15,738 bases of DNA. It comes from Flavobacteriales bacterium. GTDB taxonomy: Bacteria; Bacteroidota; Bacteroidia; NS11-12g; UBA955. Location: positions 1-15,738 of the forward strand of contig CANIZU010000027.1 in NCBI GenBank assembly GCA_947472115.1, written 5' to 3'. The notes beneath the pieces are model-generated. The model made no database searches and was not told the DNA's origin. It saw nothing but the letters and a program-made list of their open reading frames with translations. The translations under genes were made by a program, and so were the position numbers. Shown in pieces: positions 7,144 through 14,932 of this stretch (positions are counted from its first letter, which is position 1; every line of letters starts with the position of its first letter).

Positions 7144-7566
7144 ATTTTAAACTTTCACAATATTAACATTCTTTCCACAAATAACCGTTGGGTGCGTCGT
7201 GTAATATTAGAAAAAGTGATATTAATCCTCACACCAAAATTTGTCCCAATTTTATAGTTTCAACGAAATCAGTATAATTTTTTGCGTTTTTTCTTCAATT
7301 TACATCAATCGAACCATCACTTTCCGCAGTAGGGAAAAACTGGATTACTGGCTGGATGATTCTATTGTTTGGTCAACTCCCAATACTATCATGCAACGAT
7401 CTAACAAGCTCAATTAAATCGCTTGTGGAAGATTCATCAGACAATTTTGCAGTTCAATCCAATATTTATGACTAAACGGCGCAATTCCTATTTATTCACT
7501 GTCTAAAATTGTACTTTTGACGTCAGAATTTACAATTGGCTTAACCTTTGATTACACAGACGCAAC
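7144..7566. other. Divergent intergenic region between the TPR-HTH gene and ftsH
   Basis: This 423-bp AT-rich stretch carries no convincing gene. It must hold both promoters. For ftsH, a consensus -7 box lies at 7512-7519 and a second weaker one at 7543-7550. For the TPR gene, only a 7-of-8 match (minus-strand TAATATTG, 7165 to 7158) is seen, 14 nt from the ATG. A 39-codon plus-strand reading frame (7356-7475) has no support. I see no terminator, riboswitch or strong inverted repeat. The length is large for this compact window and may hide regulatory sites or a small RNA. Confidence 0.5.
7512..7519 (+). promoter_or_regulatory. Candidate ftsH -7 promoter element
   Basis: TACTTTTG is an exact TAnnTTTG match, 47 nt upstream of the ftsH ATG, with a poor -33 candidate TTTA at 7491-7494. 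A second element AACCTTTG (7543-7550, 7 of 8) lies 16 nt from the ATG; the TTTG of the first box (7516-7519) is 23 bp upstream of it and could act as its -33 element. Tandem overlapping promoters are therefore possible. Confidence 0.45.
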
Positions 7567-9750
7567 ATGGAAAATAACCGACCGACCCCCGACAATAAAA
7601 AGCCGGGTGGATTCCGTTTCAATCCTTACTGGATTTATGGCGCACTTTTTTTAATTCTCATGGCGATGCTCTTCTTGCCAAAAAATGCTGGGAAAACCAC
7701 AAATTGGAAAGAAGTACGCGATATGATCGTTCAAGGAGACGTTAAGAAAATTGTAATCGTAAATGATAGAATTGTTGAAGTTTTCTTAACTCCAGATGCC
7801 ATACAGCAGAAAAAATACGGAGTACGAAAGAGCAAAGATTATTTAGGAGGCGTTGAACCCAACTACAGTTTTGAAATTGAGAAAGGATATTTCAACAACG
7901 AAATAATCGACCTCAAGAAAACATTGGTAGAAAAAAATATCAACCCCAATGAAATGGTGATTCAATACGAATCCCAAAGTGATTTATTTGGCGAATTATT
8001 TCAATGGATTTTCTTCATTGGTATTTTCTTGATATTCTACAATATGATGTTCCGCAAAATGGGCGGCGGTGGCGGTGGTGGCGGCGGTGCCAGCATCTTT
8101 AACATAGGGCGCTCAAAAGCTCAACTTTTTGATAAAGATACCAAGGTTAACAAAACATTTAAGGATGTAGCTGGACTGCAAGAAGCAAAATTGGAAGTCA
8201 TGGAAATTGTAGACTTCCTGCAAAATCCTCAGAAATACACCAATTTGGGTGGTAAAATTCCCAAAGGCGTTCTTCTTGTTGGCCCTCCAGGAACTGGAAA
8301 GACCCTTCTCGCAAAAGCTGTTGCTGGTGAAGCGGGCGTTCCCTTCTTCTCACTATCTGGTTCCGACTTTGTAGAAATGTTCGTCGGCGTGGGTGCTTCT
8401 CGTGTCCGTGACCTTTTCAAACAAGCAAAAGAAAAAGCGCCGTGTATCATCTTTATCGACGAAATCGATGCTATCGGAAGAGCTAGAGGTAAAAATCTCG
8501 TGCAAGGTTCTAACGATGAGCGTGAAAACACCTTAAATCAATTGCTCGCAGAAATGGATGGTTTCGGAACAGATAGCGGTGTCATTATTATGGCCGCAAC
8601 CAACCGACCAGATATTTTGGATAGCGCTTTGATGCGTCCAGGACGTTTCGATAGACAAATCTCTGTCGATAGACCCGACCTTCAAGGCCGTGAAGAGATT
8701 TTCCACGTTCACCTTCAACCACTTACAAAACTCTCTACCGATGTCGATGCACACAAATTGGCAGCCCAAACACCTGGTTTTGCCGGTGCAGAAATTGCCA
8801 ACGTATGTAATGAAGCCGCATTAATCGCAGCACGGCATAACAAAGAGGCCGTTGATATGCAGGACTTCCAAGATGCAATCGATCGTGTTATTGGTGGACT
8901 TGAAAAGAAAAATAAAATTATCAGCCCCGAAGAAAAAGCCATAGTGGCCTACCATGAAGCGGGTCATGCCATTGCCGGTTGGTTCTTAGAACATGCCGAT
9001 CCATTGCTTAAAGTGTCGATCGTCCCTCGCGGAGTTGCTGCCCTTGGTTACGCTCAGTATCTGCCAAAAGAGCAATATTTATATCGTACAGAACAATTGA
9101 TGGACAGTATGTGTATGACATTGGGTGGTAGAATTGCAGAAGCCATTTTCTTCGATAAAATTTCAACCGGTGCCCAAAACGACTTGGAACGTATTACCAA
9201 ACTCGCTTATAGCATGGTAACCATTTATGGTATGAACGAAAAAGTAGGACATGTGAGTTTCCATGATCCTCAAGGGGAATACGGTTACCAACGCCCTTAT
9301 TCTGAAAAAACAGCGGAACTCATCGACCAAGAAGTTCGTGCTTTAATTCAAAAAGCCTACGATATCACCAAGGATCTTTTGACCGCCAAAAGAGCCGAAG
9401 TAGAGAAAGTCGCGAAAGCGTTACTAGAAAAAGAGATTCTATTTAAAGCTGATTTGGAAGTGTTAATCGGCCCTAGACCTTATGATCCAATTGAGGAAGC
9501 AGTGGTTATCGAGACAACAACTGAAGAAACGCCCCTCGTTGTTCCTGCTGACGATACTATTGCGTTGCCAGAATCTTCTGATCGTCAAGAGTCAACATCG
9601 TCTAATGAAACTTCAGAATCGGCTGATGCTCAAGAGTCAACAGCTGTTGAAACAACAGAAACTACTGCTACAACATCAGAATCTCAGGATTCAAAAAACC
9701 TTGCGGAATCTAATACAGAGGTTTCCGGGGAATACGGCGTAGATAAATAA
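7567..9750 (+). CDS. ftsH: ATP-dependent zinc metalloprotease FtsH
   Basis: FtsH is a hexameric inner-membrane AAA+ protease that removes misassembled membrane proteins and short-lived regulators. The 727-residue product has membrane segments at about 21-38 and 143-160 bracketing a periplasmic domain, then a run of nine Gly (166-174). The AAA module has Walker A GPPGTGKT (239-246), Walker B IIFIDEID (294-301) and the second region of homology ATNRPDILDSALMRPGRFDR (344-363). The protease site is HEAGH (463-467) with the third zinc ligand D539 in GAQNDL, so all catalytic residues are present. After the conserved PRPYD (637-640) comes a tail of about 85 residues, rich in Glu, Ser and Thr, with an internal repeat. 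ATG 7567 fits the family start. It converges on the ABC exporter gene with 23 bp between them. Confidence 0.97.
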   Translation: MENNRPTPDNKKPGGFRFNPYWIYGALFLILMAMLFLPKNAGKTTNWKEVRDMIVQGDVKKIVIVNDRIVEVFLTPDAIQQKKYGVRKSKDYLGGVEPNYSFEIEKGYFNNEIIDLKKTLVEKNINPNEMVIQYESQSDLFGELFQWIFFIGIFLIFYNMMFRKMGGGGGGGGGASIFNIGRSKAQLFDKDTKVNKTFKDVAGLQEAKLEVMEIVDFLQNPQKYTNLGGKIPKGVLLVGPPGTGKTLLAKAVAGEAGVPFFSLSGSDFVEMFVGVGASRVRDLFKQAKEKAPCIIFIDEIDAIGRARGKNLVQGSNDERENTLNQLLAEMDGFGTDSGVIIMAATNRPDILDSALMRPGRFDRQISVDRPDLQGREEIFHVHLQPLTKLSTDVDAHKLAAQTPGFAGAEIANVCNEAALIAARHNKEAVDMQDFQDAIDRVIGGLEKKNKIISPEEKAIVAYHEAGHAIAGWFLEHADPLLKVSIVPRGVAALGYAQYLPKEQYLYRTEQLMDSMCMTLGGRIAEAIFFDKISTGAQNDLERITKLAYSMVTIYGMNEKVGHVSFHDPQGEYGYQRPYSEKTAELIDQEVRALIQKAYDITKDLLTAKRAEVEKVAKALLEKEILFKADLEVLIGPRPYDPIEEAVVIETTTEETPLVVPADDTIALPESSDRQESTSSNETSESADAQESTAVETTETTATTSESQDSKNLAESNTEVSGEYGVDK
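9585..9642 (+). repeat. Direct repeat inside the ftsH C-terminal tail coding sequence
   Basis: The 13-nt sequence TCAAGAGTCAACA occurs at 9585-9597 and 9630-9642, exactly 45 nt (15 codons) apart and in the same frame. It encodes QEST twice within a low-complexity Glu/Ser/Thr stretch. It suggests that the tail grew by duplication of short units. Confidence 0.6.
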
Positions 9751-9759
9751 AGACCCAGC

Positions 9760-9801
9760 TTAATTCCAACAAATCAATTGGATAGTAATTGTTGGAGTTG
9801 A
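9760..9801. terminator. Weak inverted repeat between the convergent ftsH and ABC exporter genes
   Basis: Arms 9760-9772 and 9789-9801 pair at 11 of 13 positions around a 16-nt loop. The right arm lies inside the last codons of the ABC exporter gene. Neither side has a clear U-tract, so it may be a weak bidirectional stop, or chance. Confidence 0.25.
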
Positions 9802-11606
9802 ATGAGGTTGTAATACATCCCCTTCTGCTCCAGCAATTCATTGTGAGTACCTTTCTCAATCATCTTACCCTTATCCAACACAATGATAACATCAGCGTGA
9901 ATAACAGTTGAAAGACGGTGGGCAATAATGATACTTGTACGAGAACTCATCAGCTTCTCTAAGGCCTGCTGAACCGCTTTCTCGCTATTACTATCCAACG
10001 CCGAAGTGGCCTCGTCGAGAATCAAAATTTCCGGATCTTTGAGCAAAGCACGTGCAATAGCCAAACGCTGTTTCTGACCACCGCTTAACTTTCCCCCACG
10101 TTCCCCAATTTCTGTATCGTAGCCATGGTCCATTTCCATGATAAACTCATGCGCATTGGCTGCCTTTGCCGCATCGATAACGGCTTCGATTGGTGTCTCT
10201 GGTATGCCCAAAGCAATGTTATTTCGCACCGATTCATTGAAAAGAATGTTCTCTTGATTTACGATACCTATCAACCTGCGCAAATCGTCTTGCTTGAATT
10301 TGCGTATATCCACTCCATCTAACAAAATACCACCATCAGTAACATCATAAAAACGCGCCAATAAGTCGGTTAGCGTCGTCTTCCCAGCCCCCGAAGGTCC
10401 CACCAAAGCAATTGTCTGCCCCTTTTTTATTTCTAAATCAAATCCATCAATCACTTTGGCGCCATCCAAATAACTGAATCCCACATTCTTTAATGTAATA
10501 CTGATATTAAACGCTGGAACTTGAGCATCAATTGGATCCTCAACCGTCACGGGAGCTGTCACCAACTCTTGGATTCGATCCAAACTGGCAATACCCTTCT
10601 GGGCGGCATACAAGGCATTAGAAAAGGCTTTAAATGGCGGAATCAACTGAGAAAAAATGGCAAAATAGGTCAAGAAAAATTCTGGGTCCAACTCGTTTCG
10701 GAAAACCATACTACCACCCAACCACAATAGCAATGCGCTCACACCAATACCGATAGTCTCACTCATCGGAGACGACAAATCATATCTGCGCTGCACGCCA
10801 ATGTTGTTCATGGTGTAGGCATCGTCTTGCTCTTTGTATTTCTTTAAAAAGAATCCTGCCGCGTTAAATGCTTTGATGATGCGAATGCCTCCCAATGTTT
10901 CATCGTAGGCCGTCATCACCTTGCCCAATAACTCCTGATTCCGGGTGCTTCGCTTTCTCAAGGATCTGCCAATGAGTCCAATAATCAAGGCCGTAATAGG
11001 TAAAAAGAGTAAGATGTATAATGTGAGTTTCGCCGATAACATCACCAGCGCAATCATAAATAACAAGATGTTTAATGGCTGGAAATAAAGGGCTTCCAAG
11101 GATACCATAAGCGCGAACTCAATCTCTTTGACATCATTACTCATTCTCGACATCAAGTCACCCTTACGTTCATTATTAAAATAAGCGATGGGCAAATCAA
11201 GGCAACGCTGATAAACGTTCTGTCTGATTTCTTGAATACTGCGATTTCGGATTAGCACCATGAAATTCATGGCCAAAAAACGGAAACCATTTTTAAATAC
11301 CGTAACAACAACCAAGGCGACACTCAAATATGCTAATGCAGTAAATGGCTCCCCCTTTGCCAAATGACCAAACCAAGTAATAAAGTTCTGATATTGATCG
11401 CTAAACCAATGTCCAACACCAAAGTTCTTACTAGACAGCGCCTGTGCATTGCCATTGTCCTTGGAGAACAAAAAACGCAATACGGGCATGATCATCATCA
11501 ATGAGACCAACTGAAACAACACATAAAGAAGGTTAAAAATAAAATTGGCAAAAATTAACCTTTTGTGGTTGCCTGCATATTTCAAGAATTGGAGTACCGC
11601 TTTCAA
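9774..11606 (-). CDS. ABC exporter, fused permease and ATPase, MsbA-like
   Basis: This 610-residue half-transporter has an N-terminal six-helix exporter domain (about 1-345) and a C-terminal nucleotide-binding domain: Walker A GPSGAGKT (403-410), Q-loop Q451 in NQENIL, signature LSGGQ (507-511), Walker B ILILDE (527-532) and H-loop H563 in AHRLS. All catalytic residues are present; it should work as a homodimer in the inner membrane. Similarity to MsbA-type exporters suggests export of lipid A, another lipid or a hydrophobic compound, but the substrate cannot be fixed. The start is TTG 11606: it gives MKAVLQFLKYAGNHKRL as in family members, and the next Met (residue 37) would remove the first membrane helix. 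A possible -7 box lies only 7 nt upstream. It converges on ftsH and lies downstream of a strong terminator, so it is transcribed separately from the T9SS gene. Confidence 0.93.
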   Translation of the reverse strand: MKAVLQFLKYAGNHKRLIFANFIFNLLYVLFQLVSLMMIMPVLRFLFSKDNGNAQALSSKNFGVGHWFSDQYQNFITWFGHLAKGEPFTALAYLSVALVVVTVFKNGFRFLAMNFMVLIRNRSIQEIRQNVYQRCLDLPIAYFNNERKGDLMSRMSNDVKEIEFALMVSLEALYFQPLNILLFMIALVMLSAKLTLYILLFLPITALIIGLIGRSLRKRSTRNQELLGKVMTAYDETLGGIRIIKAFNAAGFFLKKYKEQDDAYTMNNIGVQRRYDLSSPMSETIGIGVSALLLWLGGSMVFRNELDPEFFLTYFAIFSQLIPPFKAFSNALYAAQKGIASLDRIQELVTAPVTVEDPIDAQVPAFNISITLKNVGFSYLDGAKVIDGFDLEIKKGQTIALVGPSGAGKTTLTDLLARFYDVTDGGILLDGVDIRKFKQDDLRRLIGIVNQENILFNESVRNNIALGIPETPIEAVIDAAKAANAHEFIMEMDHGYDTEIGERGGKLSGGQKQRLAIARALLKDPEILILDEATSALDSNSEKAVQQALEKLMSSRTSIIIAHRLSTVIHADVIIVLDKGKMIEKGTHNELLEQKGMYYNLIQLQQLLSN

Positions 11607-11613
11607 ATCTTAG

Positions 11614-11642
11614 CGAAATTACATAAATCAATCCAAGACCAA
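11614..11642 (-). promoter_or_regulatory. Candidate promoter of the ABC exporter gene
   Basis: On the minus strand TAATTTCG (11621 to 11614) matches TAnnTTTG at 7 of 8, with TTG (11642 to 11640) 18 bp upstream. The -33 TTG falls at the end of the U-tract of the preceding terminator. The -7 box ends 7 nt before the TTG start codon, so the leader would be nearly absent. Confidence 0.35.
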
Positions 11643-11675
11643 TAAAAAAGGGGGGCTATGCCCCCCTTTTTTATT
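11641..11675 (-). terminator. Strong intrinsic terminator of the T9SS-protein gene
   Basis: A perfect 16-bp inverted repeat (11641-11656 and 11660-11675) with a 3-nt loop contains a seven-base G/C block closed by six A-T pairs, so a T6 tract follows the stem in the minus direction. It begins 17 bp after the stop of the T9SS-protein gene. It is symmetric and could also work on the plus strand, though no plus-strand gene runs into it. Confidence 0.9.
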
Positions 11676-11692
11676 CTATTTAAAATTAATAC

Positions 11693-14600
11693 TTATTGGA
11701 AACTTAAGAAATCACTATACATATCACCAGATTCCGTTACAACTTGAACACGATACAAACCTGGAGTTCCATTCATCGTAAACTCAGCACTACGATTGGA
11801 TCCAGATACCAAGTTCATCTCACGAACCAATTGACCGCTCATTGTATAAACCTTTACAGAACGCATCGCCTGATTACAGTCAACTTTCACAGAACCATTG
11901 GTTGGGTTAGGATACATCCTAATACTACCCGCATCAAAACGTTTCACAACACTCGCCTCGTTGTCCTTAATTAACAATGTCAACAAAGTGTCTTTACCCA
12001 AATAACATGGACCCTGTCCATTGCGAATGGCAAAAATCAATGTTTTATCTCCATCAGGATCTCCATCGTCTGTGATGTTGGCACGAATAAAGAAGCTACT
12101 TACGTTCTTCACAACATTGATCTTGCGTGTAGCAAAATCATAATCCTTAGGAGAAATAGCGGTACCACCTGCAATGGCCACATCAAAAGTGAAATTCTCA
12201 TCGGCAGGAATTACGGAGAAATCCATACGGAAAGAATCCGCTGGCTCAAAGACTTGATCCGACGCCTTTGTGAAATTCACAGTAGGTAATGCAGATACTT
12301 TCAAATCATTCATGTAACGAGGACTCAATACATAACGCGTGGTATAAGGCGCAGAATTATCAAACTGACCACCCAAACCAGTTACATCAAAATATCCTAC
12401 CGGAGCAGAAGATCCATCAATGTCAGTTTCAGCATCGATATTCAAAGTATCAACACGACCTGATGTATTCATCACTCGTACGTTCTTAAATCCATTGACA
12501 GCCAAAGCAGCTGAAGGCCACTCTGTAGCATCAACCAATTTCACACGACGGAATTGAACCAACTTAGATTCAGTAGTTTCATCTACCCCTTGAACAAAAG
12601 CGGCCTTCTTTAAAGTTCTTCCACTAGAAATCTTAATGATTGTATCCAACTTGTCCATTTGAACCAAACCTTGGAATTGACTTACAGTACCTTGAACCAT
12701 GATACTATCACCTTCAGTTACGGAATATCCAAATGTCTTTGGGTTAGTAAATACACCCATACCGCCTGTTCCGTCTATCATTGTAAAGTTCATTCCTGCA
12801 GTACGCATATTTACGCCATAAACAGTTCCAAATACGCGACATTTAGCATTCAAACTATCCGCAGCTTTGTTGGCATTGGTTTGTTTGTTTACCGTACCAA
12901 TATTATAAATTGGCAAATCATCATTCAATAAGGTGATGATCAATGTATCTTTTCCTTTGGCAATTTTCGAGTTTGACAATGTGCCTAAACCAAAGTAAAC
13001 CTTCTTGGTTGGCTCATAAAGATAATCGTTGTAAAACGGCACATCTACAATGATTGTATCTTTTGTAGTGCTAGTAATATTGATGATCTTAGATGTGGGA
13101 TTGAATTTGAAATCAACACCTTCGGTAGCCGAACTTAATGCTGTATAACAACGCAGAGTAAAATCCGCATCTGCATCAGAACGTGACGCAATTCTCATTC
13201 TTACCGAAACAGTTCCTACAGTCTCTGCAACTGTCAACTTGCTATCGATAAACTCAATCGTCGCTGGACCATCATTGTCCAACATCACCAAAGTAATGAT
13301 TGAATCTTTGATATATGCACCTCCTGTGATCTGACGTAAAACCATGCGCACTGTGTCGTTTGGATCAATATTGAAATCGTCAAATACTTTGGCATAAATT
13401 ACAATTGAATCTCCCTTAGTAGTTGAACCTAGGTTGAAAGTTGAATCTTTACCGCTCTTACCGATAGAAAACTCTGAAGGAATATAAGTGGAATCCCCCT
13501 TACTCTTTACCAATAACATCATTTTTGACGCCGCCGAAACGGGCTTGTCCATTTTCAATGTTATTCCAATTTTTCCTGCATTTTCCTTAACAACAACTGT
13601 TGTGTTCTGAACAATCACATTCGCAATATCATTGTCAACCACAGTAATAGTATGTGCTTTTTCAACTCCAATCACACAGTTACTTGGTTGATCCAAACCT
13701 AATACGATTGTCTCAGGACCTTCCGCAGAATTATCATCGTTTATTGTAATAACAGTGGTGTCATAGTTCGCTTTGCCAGAACCTTTAAACGTAATTGTAC
13801 GCTCTGTTAAAGTATAATCGGCAGTAGCACCTTTGGTACAAGTTCCCCCTGCAACATAAAAACGAACGGTTTGATCTTTCTCACCGCTATACTTTCTAGA
13901 AACAAACACACTATACTTTCCTACATCTTCCTTGGTTGATGAAGTACGTGACCAAAATTCTACCAATGTAGGAGTCAATGCAGCATCATCATAATCCAAA
14001 TAAATAGGATTTGCATATCCACCCGAGGGATTAACCGTATTTTTCTTGCTAGGCCCCCAGATTGCATCCCCATCAGTATTGGAAAAAATACTCATTCCCG
14101 TTTTTAACGAAAGATTGTCTACCCTCTTAATTCCATTTGCTAAACTATTTGGTACAATACCAGCCCAGTTACCAGAAACTTTCCAAACACTAGTTGAGTA
14201 ATAACCTACCAAACTTGACAAATTACTTCCGGTAAATATTCCACCTTCAACAGGGCCAACCGATAATGGACGACCGGTACCCATGGTATTGTCGTACAAG
14301 GCAACAAAACTCCTAGCAGGAGCCATACTCTTGCCCCAAACTCCAGTTCCTTTTACATTACCTGCAGCATTTGGCGTGATAACCGTCATAGAATCACTGC
14401 AATACATTTTCACTGTATCACCTGTAGTAATTCCAATTGCAATAACTGCCAAATACACTTTATTTCCTGGTGTCCAGTAGTTAACACTACCCGTTCCAAC
14501 AAGTCCAAACCAGCCCTCGAACTCGCCCATCATTCCCGTGGTAAGTGTATCGTCGCCTTTTGGAGCAGCAGTAGCCGTCCAATATGCTGTGCCCGAGTAG

Positions 14601-14887
14601 TATCTGTAATTACCCGCTGTATCAACATAAAGTGGGTTACCTGCACCTGGTGCAATGGTTTTTGAAGAAAAATCAGATGATTTAATCCCGCGAATTACAT
14701 ATCTGTAATCCGATTTCGGTTTTAGATTATCTAAACGTAAACGCACATAAGCTGGTAAACGCCGAGTTGAATCTCCCGCAGTAATATATTGGGGAACAAC
14801 CAAACCGATTACATTAGATGAAGAGTATTGAGCCTTCACATCTTTTAAAAGGAACAACAGCGCGAAACCAAGTAATAATTTTTTCAT
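11693..14887 (-). CDS. Large secreted Calx-beta/OB-fold protein with T9SS sorting domain
   Basis: This 1064-residue protein begins with a signal peptide (MKKLLLGFALLFLLKDVKAQ, 1-20) and ends with a type A T9SS sorting domain (about 982-1064: RMYPNPTNGSVKVD, VKVYTMSGQLV, GLYRVQV), so it should cross the outer membrane by the type IX system and be released or attached to the surface. Residues 21-310 form an N-terminal region I cannot name. Three Calx-beta-like repeats follow (about 321-420, 421-539, 540-657), each closing with a D-N-D or N-D-D strand end. An OB-fold-like domain spans about 661-868 (CRVFGTVYGVN, TMIDGTGGMGVFT, GDSIMVQGTVSQFQG), then another Calx-beta (868-977). No catalytic domain is visible, so an adhesive or structural surface role is the likeliest inference. 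ATG 14887 is preceded by a near-perfect promoter and the gene is followed by a strong terminator: a monocistronic unit. Confidence 0.93.
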   Translation of the reverse strand: MKKLLLGFALLFLLKDVKAQYSSSNVIGLVVPQYITAGDSTRRLPAYVRLRLDNLKPKSDYRYVIRGIKSSDFSSKTIAPGAGNPLYVDTAGNYRYYSGTAYWTATAAPKGDDTLTTGMMGEFEGWFGLVGTGSVNYWTPGNKVYLAVIAIGITTGDTVKMYCSDSMTVITPNAAGNVKGTGVWGKSMAPARSFVALYDNTMGTGRPLSVGPVEGGIFTGSNLSSLVGYYSTSVWKVSGNWAGIVPNSLANGIKRVDNLSLKTGMSIFSNTDGDAIWGPSKKNTVNPSGGYANPIYLDYDDAALTPTLVEFWSRTSSTKEDVGKYSVFVSRKYSGEKDQTVRFYVAGGTCTKGATADYTLTERTITFKGSGKANYDTTVITINDDNSAEGPETIVLGLDQPSNCVIGVEKAHTITVVDNDIANVIVQNTTVVVKENAGKIGITLKMDKPVSAASKMMLLVKSKGDSTYIPSEFSIGKSGKDSTFNLGSTTKGDSIVIYAKVFDDFNIDPNDTVRMVLRQITGGAYIKDSIITLVMLDNDGPATIEFIDSKLTVAETVGTVSVRMRIASRSDADADFTLRCYTALSSATEGVDFKFNPTSKIINITSTTKDTIIVDVPFYNDYLYEPTKKVYFGLGTLSNSKIAKGKDTLIITLLNDDLPIYNIGTVNKQTNANKAADSLNAKCRVFGTVYGVNMRTAGMNFTMIDGTGGMGVFTNPKTFGYSVTEGDSIMVQGTVSQFQGLVQMDKLDTIIKISSGRTLKKAAFVQGVDETTESKLVQFRRVKLVDATEWPSAALAVNGFKNVRVMNTSGRVDTLNIDAETDIDGSSAPVGYFDVTGLGGQFDNSAPYTTRYVLSPRYMNDLKVSALPTVNFTKASDQVFEPADSFRMDFSVIPADENFTFDVAIAGGTAISPKDYDFATRKINVVKNVSSFFIRANITDDGDPDGDKTLIFAIRNGQGPCYLGKDTLLTLLIKDNEASVVKRFDAGSIRMYPNPTNGSVKVDCNQAMRSVKVYTMSGQLVREMNLVSGSNRSAEFTMNGTPGLYRVQVVTESGDMYSDFLSFQ

Positions 14888-14901
14888 AAGTTCAATTTAT
14901 A

Positions 14902-14932
14902 CAAAAGTATAGAAAAAAGTCCTTGAATCAAA
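14902..14932 (-). promoter_or_regulatory. Consensus promoter of the T9SS-protein gene
   Basis: On the minus strand TTTG (14932 to 14929), a 19-bp spacer and TACTTTTG (14909 to 14902) form an exact Bacteroidota -33/-7 promoter. Transcription should start near 14897, about 10 nt before the ATG at 14887. The -33 element overlaps the comF-family stop codon (14930 to 14928). Confidence 0.7.

Noticed and set aside
7356..7475. A 39-codon plus-strand frame with a hydrophobic start and a cysteine (MILLFGQLPILSC)
   Set aside because: No positive N-terminal charge, no ribosome-binding context, no recognisable homology and no promoter near it; most likely chance in the ftsH upstream region.
8063..8089. 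Run of nine glycines in FtsH
   Set aside because: Glycine runs after the second membrane segment are common in Bacteroidota FtsH proteins, so this is not unusual.
9482..9742. 86-codon frame in the ftsH tail rich in Leu, Gln and Lys
   Set aside because: It is a frame-shifted shadow of the repetitive Glu/Ser/Thr coding sequence.
11641..11675. Perfect palindrome as a possible mobile-element end or CRISPR-like repeat
   Set aside because: Single copy, 3-nt loop, G/C core and flanking U-tract identify it as an intrinsic terminator.
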